Below are positions 37,957 through 50,183 of a stretch of DNA of 64,000 bases, piece after piece. The stretch lies in the NCBI GenBank assembly GCA_013180625.2, contig SNVD02004565.1:1364001-1428000 (forward strand), given 5' to 3'. Below the pieces are notes generated by a model. That model did not search any database and was not told the DNA's origin. It saw only the letters and a program-made list of their open reading frames with translations. Positions within the stretch are counted from its first letter, which is position 1. Each line of letters begins with the position of its first letter. This DNA comes from Boswellia sacra (taxonomy: Eukaryota > Streptophyta > Magnoliopsida > Sapindales > Burseraceae). The position numbers were made by a program, and so were the translations under genes.

Positions 37957-38812
37957 CAGGAAGTGAAAAAAACCCTAAAAGAAAGAAAGTTTATATTCAG
38001 TACTTTACAGACCACGTTTCCATACCATGCTGTTCAACAATTCATTCGAGGAAGACACACAGCGAAATTCACTTTTTCCCAGTTGGTCGACAGTGACAGG
38101 TAACCGGTCAAGATGGTGTGTACACGTGGCAATCCACCACAAGGACAGTCCCCACTGGCCGAACGTTCTGCTTTGTACACGAGCCTGTAACGAATCTGGG
38201 TCTGGGTGATTTATGATCATGGACGGCTGGGATTGTCTTTTCTGCACATGATCTTCAGATCAGTAGATGGTTGGTGGCCGTGCGAGTACAAATGAAAACG
38301 ACATAGTTTTATGCTCTTCATTCCTCTTAAATTGAATTTGAACATGTTTGTTTGAGTATACTTATTTACTTGTAGAATAATTCTAATAAATTATCCTCTT
38401 TCTGGACAAATTCAGTGTTCGTAATGGTGAAAAGCTCCTACTTTGCTATCCAAATTCTAGTTTCAATTCAAGATAGATTTCAACTCACATGTAACTAAAA
38501 TACGTACACACGTAAACAGATATGAGAACAGATGACTATACACAGCTCTCCCACAAAATTTTTGTTACGGGACATGCAGCTCTCAACATCAAAAAATAAA
38601 GGTTAGTAACAAGGTAAAACTAAGCCAAATTGAAATGCCATCTTCCTGTGATTTCAACCGGAGACAGCAGTGGCATAAGGATCGGCAGCCAATAATCATT
38701 TTCAGGTCGAAACAATTGACCTTTAAAGTTGCATCTTTGAGGTTGAGATCAAGCAAAGCAGTTTCTCATCCTCTGTGGCTCTCCTAGTTTTAGAATCATC
38801 GTTTATCTCCAG
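37957..38812. other. EamA promoter and spacer to the sugar transporter
   Basis: This is the 5' flank of the EamA gene and the 3' flank of the sugar-transporter gene. An ACACGTGGC motif (G-box-like) lies near 38123. Overlapping 60-80-codon frames on both strands at 37.9-38.25 kb are not convincing. Confidence 0.4.
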
Positions 38813-41800
38813 CTAGGATTTGGGGTTTAGTGACATTTCTATTTCCTCAAGAGAGCGGCCTTTAGTTTCCACTATAAAGTAATAAGCGAATATTGCTGAC
38901 AACAAGGAAACACAACCAAAACCAGCATAAACTGGAGCAACTCCAAATATCTCCACTAAGTCCAGGAAAAATAGACCCACCAAGAAATTGCAAACCTGAA
39001 GCAAAGCACACAGGCAAATTCAAAGGGAAAAGTTCATTAGTTATTCATATGGAAGATCATGATTCATGAACAAGACAGTCTCATCAACATTTTCAGACAA
39101 TGGGTAAGGAGGCATCTTTTTTAGGGTGAATATCAATTCTTGCAGCAGTAATATGCATTTTCTTTTTGCTCAATTAAATTTCAAGAAAAAGGTAACAATT
39201 GGCAAATGAAATGGCAATTGTAGGTTTGTTATTATTCATGTTGCAATAGCCAATATAGTTAATGACTGAACATCACATACCCAATGAACAGAGAAACTAA
39301 ATCCCATGATCTTCCCGCGTGTCCTACTGCTGCTGAGCTCAGGTATAATAAGACCAGTTACTGGGCCAGCTCCAACTGCAAAGGTGAATATGTACCTGTA
39401 GAAAACCATGGGCAAGACAATCATATCATTGAGAATGAGTTGTCTAAATTAATAAAAAACAAAAGGAAATTGGTAGCGACTGATCAGTATCTTTCAAAAT
39501 ATTCCAATTTTCATACTCGTGAAACTGGTTAATAACTCAATAAAAGTACAGTTCTTTGATGTTCAACTTATCACAATCCACTTTTCTGTTTTTTATGTTT
39601 TGGTCATAAATCAGTAACCTGTGAGGTAAAGAAAGCTTACAGGAGAGTTCCAAGAATTGATAAATTGTGGCTGAAATCTTCATCTAATGGTAAACTGATG
39701 GCAGAGACAATGAGAAACATTGAAACTGCCTGCAAAGAAAAAGAGACAATAATCAGAGCAAATACAACTAAATTTCACCCATTTATTTCTCTAGCGTAGG
39801 AGAAGGTTCATAGCACCACTCACCTAGAACTCCAAAGTAAAAAAATCCTCTATTGTCCAAAAAAACAAATGCAACTTTTCACAACCCCCTAAGCTCCATT
39901 CATTTGAGTGTGTTTGCGGTGATAATGCCCCTCCCAGAGTTTTTATTTTTCACATGCACATGGTAAAGCTTATTGATATATCCAAAACATAAGTTTAATA
40001 ACAAGCACAAGCATTTCACTGACTCACCATACCCGAGTAGCTTCCAATCAGAAGCTTCTTCCTGCCTTCCTTATCCATCAAGTAAGACGCAGCCAGGGCA
40101 CCTGAATTTGTCCACCAGTTGAGAAGAATTGAGTGGCCATCCAAACAAGAAGCACAATTAAACCGACAAATGGACCCACAAAATTTCTTAGATCTCATAC
40201 CTGCAAGGTTTGTAATCCCAACATATAAACTTGCTAAAGCACCATCTGTTATTCCAACATCTTTAAAAGTCAATGATGAAAAATAAAGGACTCCATTAAT
40301 GCCTGCGAACTGTTGAAGTACAAAAAGGGCACCTCCAATCAATGCAACTGCAGCCATGTCAAGGAAACTGTCACGAAACTGAAGATCTTTTTATACATCA
40401 TACATAATAGCTGAACTACAATTTAAAATCAGAAATTAAGATGGCATACCAAGCCAAGGTGTAATGCCTTAAAATTGCTAATATGCAAAAGGAGGGAAAA
40501 AGTCATGAAATTGCAGATTTCAAAACATAAAATTCGGTGCGTTTTTAAGAATTATATTGCATGAAATAAGACATCAGTATTTTTACATACTACATACAAT
40601 ACTTGAAACAGCAATAAGCTAAAAATGCAAATATGCAACACTCAAGAAACCACCTTGATACAACCTCTTGAGTGTGGTTCCTCAAGGAGTTCCAACCACT
40701 GGCTGTCTAGATCACTACCATCATTCTTGATGACTGACTGAAACTCTTCAACTGCTTTCTCAACCAGAGATTCTCCCCAAAGGTTACTTATAACAGCTTT
40801 TGCCTCATTCAACATCCCTACCTACAGAAGGCCAAAAGATAGTATTTTCAGACAATAAGCAAACCTAGTCAATTTTTGTATCAAAAGGGAAACAAGTCAT
40901 ACTTTACATAGCCAGCGGGGGCTGTCCACTGCAAACTGCATACCAAGAGCAAGAATAAAACCGGGGAGACTTGCAACATAGAACATTGTCCTCCACCTGA
41001 AATCCCAAAATTAATTATGAACTAAAATGAGGATTTCGGTTTTTTGGGACAATGTTTTGAAACAAATGATGATGCACGCATCCAGCACAGTTATACTAGG
41101 ACAAGTTTTTCTTCCAAACCACAGTTTTTAGGTTAATCGCAATTACTTTCCTGCTAAGCATGGGATTAGATTTTCAGAAACTTAAAAGAATGTCAATAGT
41201 ATGTGATTGGATGGAAACAAGAAAAGGAGAAATTTAGCATACCGTCTTCAAATTAAACACAAGTAACCAATTAAGAGGTTGTCAAAAATGACTGATGGAC
41301 AACTCTTTGCGATTCACAGCATAATCAAATTGTGTAAGCTTAAATACTCCACTATCTCCATCAGATTCATCGAAAAGGAAAATTTAAATATACATCCCCC
41401 TCTTCAACAACTCCAGAGGAATTAAAGAAAACAAAATTGAAAAGAATCTCACCAATGTGGATCATCTTTGACGGGGATTCCTAGAAACAGAGATGCAATA
41501 ATCCCAAGGCAAGTACCAATCTGACACAAAGTTCCCAGAGAACCCCTATACTTTGTTGGAGCAACCTGAAAACACACGCCAGGAAATAGAGTAGTAAGAA
41601 GAAATAGAAATAGATGCTTACTTGGAATTTATATTATTGTTTATCCTCATCCATTGAGGATTCAGCAACTATGATCACAGCACAAACTTCAACACCAAAT
41701 ATCAGAACTAAACCACAGCCTAATCATATCTTTGCAAGTTCAGTTGTTCACTCATTTTTACATAGAATAACTTAACATCAGTCTCTAACGTCCATCAAAT

Positions 41801-44141
41801 GATGCAGCAAAGTCTATAATTGATGAAATATTGTGTTAAAGCTATCAATAAAATGGATTACAACGATCTCAAGCACATCTTCCCAGCACCTTAGTAATCT
41901 TTCCATCAATTTCTTTTCAAGAAATCGTTGAGTATGTCCCTTTTACAGTCAATTCCCATTAGTCTATTTCCTGGGGAGAACTTTGACACAACCCTGCAAC
42001 AGGACTTGATTTAACATGAAAATAGCATGTTTGGGTTTGCATTAGTCATGTTTGAGTTTAAATCAAATTGAAATGTCCACTACAATTTGCTAAGCAACCA
42101 AGTACGTGTACACCAAAAATGATCCATTTCTTAAATTGATTATGCAGACCATGCTTGTATTGGGTTTTAACAAATGGATAATTGGTTTAATGGACAATGT
42201 CTGAATATCTATATCACAACATGACACAAGCATGATCCTTGAACATGAGTGCCATCTGAACTCGTAACTCTACTTACAAGAAACAAGTTTAAGTAAAGAA
42301 CAGGAACAAGTCAAATGTGAAATGTGAAGAAGAATTTGAAGTTTTACAAGTTCCCATTTATCAAACAATATATCTAAGATGAAAATTTTTGACAGCATCT
42401 GTTTAATACAAAAGTAGTACCTCTGAAATATAAATTGGAACAAGAACTGTGTTCACCCCAATACCAAGCCCAACAAGAAATCTGCCCCACAGCATTTCCT
42501 CCAAAGAGTGGGCTTGTGCACTGAATAAAATGGGAAGGAGTCAAATTCAAAATTCTTTTTAACAAAAATCAATTTCAGAATAAGAAGCCATAAATTTGTG
42601 AAATAAATGCTCTGCATCAACAGAAGTAAAGTGAATAACACCAAAACTAAATTACATCTAACTTCAAGCAAAACCATGTATTTAATCTTCTTATATACAT
42701 CATAAAAGCTAATTTACCTATATGCCTTAGGAAAGGAATGTGTTCTTAAACATCTTAGTTGCACATGGGAGGGGAAATAGGTATTTATTCACGGCATTGA
42801 ATGTTGAGCTAACTAGTTTTGTAAAAGGCTAACAGTCGAACTATGAACTGCCCTCCGTCTCATTAGGAATGAATGCAGTCAAAAACAAAAATTCAGATGG
42901 AAGGTGAAGCACACAAAAGGGATTAGAGGATGATATTTTCATCACAAATATAAATCACCTCACTATTGCACCGAGAATCAACGGTATCGTGTCAATTTGA
43001 AAAGTACGCCGACAACCAAGTTTATCGACCAAAGAACCTGAGCTTAAGCTTCCAATAAATGCACCTGCTATAAATATGCTTACTACAAGCCCCTCAAGAA
43101 TTGGATTCCTCTCAAAACCAAGCTCTTGCGCAATTGACACAATGGGACCATTCATCACCCTGCAGAACACATAACCATCCCATATTTAACTCCAAAATAT
43201 AAAAGTGAACTTATCCCAACAACTTTTCGATGAATTCACAAGTTTTCAGTCCAGGAAGTTGTAGAATCCATAGTCCTACTATTAATATACTAAGTTAAGG
43301 CCTGATTCAACTTATAACACATAATTACCAATTTTTATCATCCATTCTTTAATTAGCTTTCTATCGAACAGAGAGTACTAGAAAAGCAATTTAGGGGTAC
43401 TTTTTCACAAAAAGCATTTTGACGTATTTTAGCATAAAATGGTCCTACTCAGATATTCATCCTACAAAAGCACTACTAAGCACGGTTTAGTATGTTTAGA
43501 AATGCTTTTGGACGCGCCAATAGAGGCTTTTAAATAGCCAACATCGTTTGTTAATGTATTTCGTAGCGTTTAGTCAAAATTGTCAAAAGTGCTTTTTTAG
43601 ATCATTTAAACTACGGGGAAATGCTTAGTTAAGGAACAATTAACAGATGCTCTTACAAAAAGCGCTTCTACATAATTGAAATAAAACGGCAGCATTAATT
43701 AACAAAAGGATTACAGACTCACCCTATGTGATAACCAAAGAGAAAATTTGACATTGAAGCTATCAAAACGTGAGGAAATGCAGGTAGCCATCCCAAATCC
43801 AAACCGTCACTATCCTTCTCATCATCTACTGACAATTTTTTACTCTCTGTAATTCAATTTAACACAAAATTTATTTTAAAAATTATACTTTAATACAGAA
43901 AATAGTAATCACTGATCGGGCTATAAGACATGAATAAACGACCTGGCTGCTCTCTCTGAGCGTGCAACTCCTGAAGTTCCTTCTTCACCGAGGAAAATCT
44001 AGACCTAATCGACCGATACTTGAAGGCGAAACGCTGCGTTTTTAGTTTAGGAAAGGTAAAAAAAACGACGCGTGGAGACGCAGTCGGGAAGATCGACAGA
44101 ACCGGAGGAGCCGGACGCTGATGCACGGTAGCAACCCGCAT
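38813..44141 (-). CDS. plastidic-type glucose/monosaccharide transporter (MFS)
   Basis: Twelve coding exons: 43943-44141, 43723-43846, 42959-43159, 42421-42520, 41453-41565, 40903-40996, 40665-40821, 40201-40347, 40028-40101, 39641-39729, 39281-39395 and 38813-38995. They sum to 531 aa. It is a 12-span MFS sugar porter of the plastidic glucose translocator group, resembling the Arabidopsis probable plastidic glucose transporters 2 and 3 (SGB1 type) by eye. Motifs include GRFLVGLGIGVNTVL with PIYISEVAPTKYRG (sugar-transport signature), DSPRWL, QQFAGINGVLYFSS and VETKGRSLEEIE at the C terminus. The first about 65 residues are rich in Arg, Ser, Phe and Pro and poor in acidic residues, as expected for a chloroplast transit peptide. 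It would move hexose across the plastid inner envelope. SGB1-type members have also been reported in the Golgi. Intron 2 carries a repeat-like insertion. Confidence 0.92.
43380..43680. mobile_element. possible MITE in intron 2 of the sugar transporter
   Basis: Repeated and inverted AAAAGC, GCTTTTGG and AAGTGCTTTTTTAG motifs, plus an outer pair of CAAAAAGC-like sequences, suggest a decayed inverted-repeat element. Ends and target duplication are not clear. Confidence 0.3.
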
Positions 44142-44470
44142 CTGATCAAGTTGAATTTTGTTGGGAGGAAAGAGAAACCAGCGTGTAATCCTTCATCGTT
44201 ATTATGTTACGGCCACGTGCTCGCCTTGTGGGGCCCGCTACTAGAATTGGAAACAACGTAAGAAAGATAAACTGCTGTTAAGAGTAAAGTTCAGGAATAA
44301 TGGCGGGAATCCACGTGGCGAACGGATTGTTAAGAGGATGATCTTAACGGCTTTGGACGCCTGACATTGGATATGTGGGGGCCTACTCCCTTCATTATCG
44401 ACGCGTGGACAGGGACTCCCCGCGTTTGAAAAATTGAAATACGTCACGTGAACCACGGCGAACGGATTAG
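44142..44470 (-). promoter_or_regulatory. sugar-transporter promoter with three G-boxes
   Basis: Three perfect CACGTG cores occur at 44214-44219, 44312-44317 and 44445-44450, within 240 bp just upstream of the start codon. GGCCACGTGC, TCCACGTGGC and GTCACGTGAA contexts fit bZIP or bHLH binding. G-boxes are linked to light, ABA and sugar responses. Confidence 0.6.
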
Positions 44471-45472
44471 ATGCCTGAATTTATATATACAGTATGTAAG
44501 AATATCATTATTTATTTAAAATTTAATTAAATTATATTTTTTAGATGTATAATCATTTTTTTATATATTAAGTTAAAGATACTGAATTATCAATCGCAGA
44601 TTGTTGGAATTTTTTTTTTAATAATATATTAGGTGTTTTCATTTTTTAAATTTTTAGTTGAATATGAGAATGTAAGATATGTTTATATGTTTAATAAAAT
44701 ATTTGAATTATATGAGATATGTTTTGATTATATGATCCGAAGTTTTTACTTTAAATGAAATATAATTTAAATAAATAAAAATAGTTTTTTTAATATTATA
44801 AAAATTTAAAAATATAGTATTTATTGAATAATATAATTTGTAATGAAAAAGAAGAAAATTATTTAAAAAAATAAGAAAACACAAATTAGATAGAGTGAAA
44901 GAAGAGAGAAAACTATTTTTTTCTGTTTTTATTTTTTTCTTAAAATTATGTTTTATATGTATTGTACTTACATGTTGTGTTTTTTTGCTTTGAAATGAAA
45001 AAGGCTAAACAAACAGTTTGTGTACAAATTTCACCTAAATCAAAATAAAAATGGTTAAAACAACCAGAACACATAATCGAAAAGGCCCTAAATATTTTAG
45101 TAGATGCTTATCCAACATTAAAATAAACAAAAAATGTGACCTAATTAATAAAAAAATTACTCAGACGACTTACTCATAGCTTCACAACTTAAAAAATTAC
45201 TTGGTTTATTAAAAAATATATATGTAGTTTAAACTCTAATCTCACCAATATGTTACTTTTTTATGTTTTGTAATTAAAATTACATGAATTGATAGCATTC
45301 TGTTCAAAATTTTGTGACGCACAAGTTCATTGAATTTGTATGTATATGTTACATCAATCAAACGAACAAAATTAAATTCAAGATTGGGACACATTAATGA
45401 CGAACAACAAGACTGCTCTTGATGTATGAGATTTCACATCATAAACTTATTTATGTTTTGGCCAAAAAAAAC

Positions 45473-45532
<60 letters not shown>

Positions 45533-46012
45533 TATTATTACGTTTGGTATACCAACTAGTGGGGCAAACACCCAGCCCTTCCTTTGCATGCAATTCTTTT
45601 TAAGGTATATTTAATTTATTTTTTTGTTAGAGAAAGAAAGAAAATATATGGATATGAAAAGAACAATGTACACCGACAAATATTTTTTAAGACAAGCTGA
45701 GTAGTTACTGCTTTGTGCATGCATATGAATTTTGACATAATAATTCTAATGAAATTAAAGTGTGGAGTGGATCAACACATTATTTAATTTCAAAATACTA
45801 GCTAAATTGTTGTCACTATTATTCAAATTTTAGCACGACAATTTAAAAATTTAAAATTCATAATTACTTAGTCAATAAAAAAAATAAATACACGATCAAT
45901 TACATTTTAATATCATTCTTATTACTGAAGATAACTTAAACTATAAATAGTGTGTACCAAATGTTTGCCACAACTGATTTACATAAGCTTTTTAATAAGT
46001 TTATATGATTTA
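44471..46012. other. AT-rich spacer, no gene recognised
   Basis: No gene, RNA or clear transposon is seen apart from the AAT/ATT microsatellite listed separately. Confidence 0.5.
45472..45540. repeat. palindromic (AAT)n(ATT)n microsatellite
   Basis: About ten AAT units are followed directly by about ten ATT units. The 69-bp run is therefore its own near-perfect reverse complement and could form a hairpin or cruciform. Confidence 0.95.
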
Positions 46013-46412
46013 GAGTGCGTTTATTTGAGCTTTTTTATTGTCAAGATAGTTTTTTCATGTTAAAAAACTCTTTTAAATTTATTTTGTGTCGTATGGTTGA
46101 TACTTAAAAAGAGTCAATGAAATATTAAAAAAGATATTTTTTGTCTTTTAGGAGAAACAAAAAATTAAGGCTATTGGAAAAATTTTTTTAGAGTTTTTTT
46201 AAGTAATACCCTAATTTAATTTCAAATATTCTATTTTATTATTTCTTTATAAAAAACTCTATTTTGATATTTTAATTATAATAAGTACTTTAATATTTAT
46301 TTTAATAATTAATTAATTACTTTTTTAATAAAAACTTTACTATTAAAAATTCTACTTAAAAAGATTTACTTCAAATAATTCGATTTAAAATAACTGAAAC
46401 AAACTAAATTCT
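46013..46412. mobile_element. MITE, single-arm relative of the 16-kb fold-back element
   Basis: About 400 bp carries the same blocks in the same order as the left arm at 16.03-16.44 kb. These include TTTTGTGTCGT near 46085, TTTTATTATTTCTTTATAA near 46240 and TTTAATTATAATAAGTACTT near 46272. The right end reads CTGAAACAAACTAAA and is complementary in style to the left end GTTTATTTGAG. No coding capacity. Confidence 0.6.
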
Positions 46413-47119
46413 TAAACTTAATTTATGATTGGTTGGGCTAAATATACTAAAAGTTGAGATATCGACAGTAACCCATGTGGTCGAGTCCACCGTTCGGTCA
46501 AATCCCAACTTGATTTCAATTTTCAACCTAGCAAAAACACGTTTGTCACGACAAGATGAAAATGACAAAAAGAAATATCTAAAGAAAAATGGACACATTT
46601 CATTTTAATAGTTATTTTGTAACACAATAATATGCTTAAAATGATTTCATTTGTCACTTTATTTTATTATTGCCTTTAATAAAAGATAAAATAAAATTAT
46701 TCGATAGCTAGAGAAATATCTAAAGAAAAAAAAATTAAATTGCCTTGTAAACTAAAGGGGTGAAAAATAATTATTTCGAGAATTTGAAATTCGAAAGTTG
46801 AAAAAATTGGAATAAATGTAGAAAAAACAGAACACAATATTGTCGGCGAGGAAACAAGAGGGGTCCACACTAGAAGTCGGTGCTTGAGATCGAGGAGCCA
46901 AGCTGGTCTTACTTTTAAAGCGCCAGTTACCGCAAATACAGGACTGAGGACTCTCAGGCTTTGGGGACTTGTACCGTTGTTTCTCTTACACGTGTAGGTA
47001 GCACCGACACCCTCCATGCTACCTTGGGATATTCAAATTTTTTAAATTTATTTTATTTTCTTTTTATATAAATTTCAATTACAAGCTACACTCCGATAAC
47101 AATTGTTTTTACCTCTTTA
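46413..47119. other. spacer with a GC-richer island at 46840-47020
   Basis: The 180-bp island (GGCGAGGAAACAAGAGG to ACCCTCCATGC) stands out from the AT-rich surroundings. A 106-codon minus-strand frame covers it, but I see no family resemblance. It could be a transposon fragment or a non-coding transcript. Confidence 0.3.
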
Positions 47120-47478
47120 TTTGTATTCCAAGATTGTGTTTTATTTAAAATAAGTATCTTTTAATAAATTATCGAACACATGAGAGATTGAGAGAAATAT
47201 CATTTTTGTATTCTAAAACTGTATTTTATTTAAAGAATAATATTATTCTTATAAATTATTCATACAAATTAAGGTATTATGATTTTTTTAAATAGTAAAT
47301 ATCAAATTTTAATTATAGTAATTAATATAATTGACGTGATAATTATTTAATAATATCAAAAATACGTTTATATAGGTGAGTTTGTATGAATAATTTTTAT
47401 AAGAGTAATACCGCTCTAATTTAAAATATTTATCTTTTAATAAATTATCAAACACATGAAAGATTGAAAGAAATATCA
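47120..47478. repeat. tandem duplication of about 86 bp split by a MITE
   Basis: Unit 1 (47120-47205) runs from TTGTATTCCAAGATTG through TTTTAATAAATTATCGAACA to AGAGAAATATCA. Unit 2 starts with TTGTATTCTAAAACTG at 47206 and is interrupted after TTATTTAAA. It resumes at about 47420 with TTAAAATATT and TTTTAATAAATTATCAAACA, ending near 47478. The interruption is the element at 47235-47418. Confidence 0.65.
47235..47418. mobile_element. MITE nested in a tandem duplication
   Basis: The left end (AATATTATTCTTATAAATTA, then TTCATACAAA) and the right end (TTTGTATGAATAATTTTTAT, then AAGAGTAATACC) are inverted repeats of about 32 bp. Short TTTAAA/TTAAA sequence flanks both sides. No ORF. The interrupted host repeat defines the insertion well. 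Confidence 0.65.
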
Positions 47479-49025
47479 ATTCTTAAATGGACATTCATTT
47501 TTTTATGATTAAATTTAGGTATATTATGACTATTTCCTTTCCACGCTGTAAAAAATTTAAATTAAGTTTGTCTACATAAATCTTCAAAATAAGGCTACCA
47601 AACATATATTCGTAACATAACATACATCAATCAAGCTAAATTTATCTGTAAACAAACATGTTTTCGTTTGTAATCTTGTATATAAAATTAGGCAATAACA
47701 TGACTTAAATTATTTTATTATTGAAATTGAAGCCGTTTTGTTAAAGACTTTGTTTTCATCAATAAAATTCTAATGAAGAACTTATATGAAATGAAAATAA
47801 AAATTAAATATAGTCAACTTAGACTTAAATGTGTAATCAATAAACATGATTTCTTTTCTCTTGGTTTTACTTGATTTTGAAAAAAAATAATAATAATTAC
47901 ATACTTGAATCATAATGTTGGTTATAGTCAAATAAATTCTTTGGTTTGACTATGACTTGTGACATTTGTTAACAATTGATTGGATGAGGAAAAATTGGGG
48001 TTCGGTGTTTCTTTAGTAAACATTCGAGTCAAAGAAGTCCACTAGTGAAAAAGCATTGTTAGTATAAACAATAATTAAAATATTAATTATTATTATTTTT
48101 TAATGTAACTAACAAATTGAAGTAATGATCCACAACTTTTGATGTGCACGTCAATGACTATAAAAACATTCATTTAATTACTTAATTTGCCATGATTACC
48201 ATATGCCTTTTTAGTAATCGAAGACCATGATTATGACATGATGTCTCACGTGATCATCAGCCGTGGATTGGAGTCATTGGTCTGATTGATCACAATCATG
48301 AGTTTATTGTTTGTTTACCAAATTGGGTCCATCTAATTATGCTTTACTCAATTATAATCAAACAGGAAATAGCTGCAATCTATGAATTTTATTTTCTAGC
48401 TTGATAATATTTAGAATAAATGGTACATTTATTGAAATTTTTGCTTGGATTTCTTTTGAACAATCGTAAAATTTCTTAAATGATAGTAATTATTAATTTT
48501 ATATATTCGGAAGTATATTAATCAAACTTTGTCATCAAGATCAATAAAAATAAAATGGAATAAGATTGTACATTATATTAGAGTGGTACAATCTAAACAT
48601 ATAATTCAAATACCATATTATTTATTTGCTTTTATGCTCACTCATTTATTAAAATCGTATTATATTATAATCAATTGTTAGATTGTATAAATTATTATGC
48701 TCCCAGTAATCGAGTTAGTTGAGAGATCTGAAATTTGGTACAGTCAGCTATATCAAGGGCGATTTGTGCATTCTTAATGATAATTTCCACTCTTCTGACT
48801 ATGGCTCGGTTTGATGTGAGAGTATAGGTTAAAAAGAAAAGTACCACCTATTATATGTATAATATTATATTTATTATATAATATTAAAATAAATTAAAAT
48901 CATATTTTAATTATATTGATTTTTTTACTTAAGCACAAAATCTTCATTTCAGTTATCATGATGTCATGCACATGACAGTACGAAGCTCTATTTTAATCAT
49001 TTTTAAAACTTCAATATATAAATAG
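47479..49025. other. AT-rich spacer, no gene recognised
   Basis: No supported feature was found on either strand. Confidence 0.5.
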
Positions 49026-49027
49026 AA

Positions 49028-49214
49028 AAAGAGTTTGGGCACATCCGCTGCACTGCAACGAGATATACTATATAAGTGCATCACCCTTACATGGTGTCTA
49101 TATGACGTCTTATAGTTGCATCCGCTGTAGTAGGTGCATCACCCTTACATGGTGTCTATATAACGTTTTATGATTGCATCCGTTGCAGTGCAGCGGACGT
49201 ATCCAAGTCCTTCT
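49028..49214. mobile_element. TIR element enclosing two 58-bp tandem repeats
   Basis: The left end (AAGAGTTTGGGCACATCCG, then CTGCACTGCAACG) and the reverse complement of the right end (AGAAGGACTTGGATACGTCCG, then CTGCACTGCAACG) match over about 32 bp. Inside, a 58-bp unit starting GTGCATCACCCTTACATGG occurs at 49076-49133 and 49134-49191. The second unit ends in the right TIR, and the inner unit ends in a TIR-like TTGCATCCGCTG. The unit may thus be an internal duplication involving the terminus. Confidence 0.65.
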
Positions 49215-50183
49215 CATGAACTAGGAGAGGTTGCCATCAATAAATCAAATTGGATGGAGGCGGTGGATCTGTTACCAGATTCAAAAGTCAAAGTTTTAAC
49301 CCATTAAATTTACCTATGCACAATCACTATTTCACCCTCACCTATAACTGTGATAGCTTACTGACAAAATGTGATAGAATCCTGGCATTTATGGAGACAA
49401 CTCTGCACACCCTTTTCCAGGAAGAGAAACTTCTATTAGACGATAATCTATTCAATTGCAGTTGTTTGACCTAATTTATTTATTTTTGTTAAATAAAAAA
49501 ATAAATTGGGATGCAAGGTGTGCTGCACCAATCTCAATTCCATTTAGAAATATTTTAATAACCATCCGCATATGGCTCCAATTTTCTTGTGGATATTCTT
49601 AATCTATGAACATGTATCAACACTTTATGGTTTTGTAATACCCATCAAATGTAATATAAATTTTAAATAAAATTATTCTAATAATATGGTTTTTAATCAA
49701 TAAATTACTTATTCCGAAAATTTTGAATTAATGTGTGTAGATGACAGTCAAATGATAGTGTTGTTTCAACTAGATGTGTGAAAAGTTATTGGCTATTGAT
49801 GTACATTTCCTTATAACTACAAATCTGAAACTGTAAAATCGGGAGCTGATGCGTGAATTCTGGGCATAGATGGAAGAAAAGTCTGGCAGAGGCTTTTCCA
49901 TATACAGCACAAGCAACAAAAGCAGTAAAACACTTGCACAAATCACGCTTGAGCAACAAGATCAAAAAGAAGAGAATTTCGCATTCTCATGTGAAAGTCA
50001 CATGCACATGAAGCATATACACCACAGAGAGTAAAGACACATTTCAAACATCACACCACAACACAACACAACACAACACAACGCGATCTCCTCTCCCTCT
50101 CTCTCGCTATCTCTCTCTCTTTTCCATCCCCTTCACTCCTAAAAAGCTAGCTTCGCTTCGCTTCTTTAGGAGGGAAGGGACAA
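49215..50183 (+). promoter_or_regulatory. GH9 endoglucanase promoter and 5' leader
   Basis: The spacer upstream of the cellulase ATG includes an (ACACA)n run at about 50052-50082 and a CT-rich run (CTCTCTCTCGCTATCTCTC) at about 50090-50125. Such CT-rich patches are common around plant transcription starts. Frames near 49.25-49.47 kb are not gene-like. Confidence 0.4.

Noticed and set aside
46697..47017. 106-codon minus-strand frame over the GC-richer island
   Set aside because: No family resemblance, no promoter or splice context. Reported only as a compositional island.
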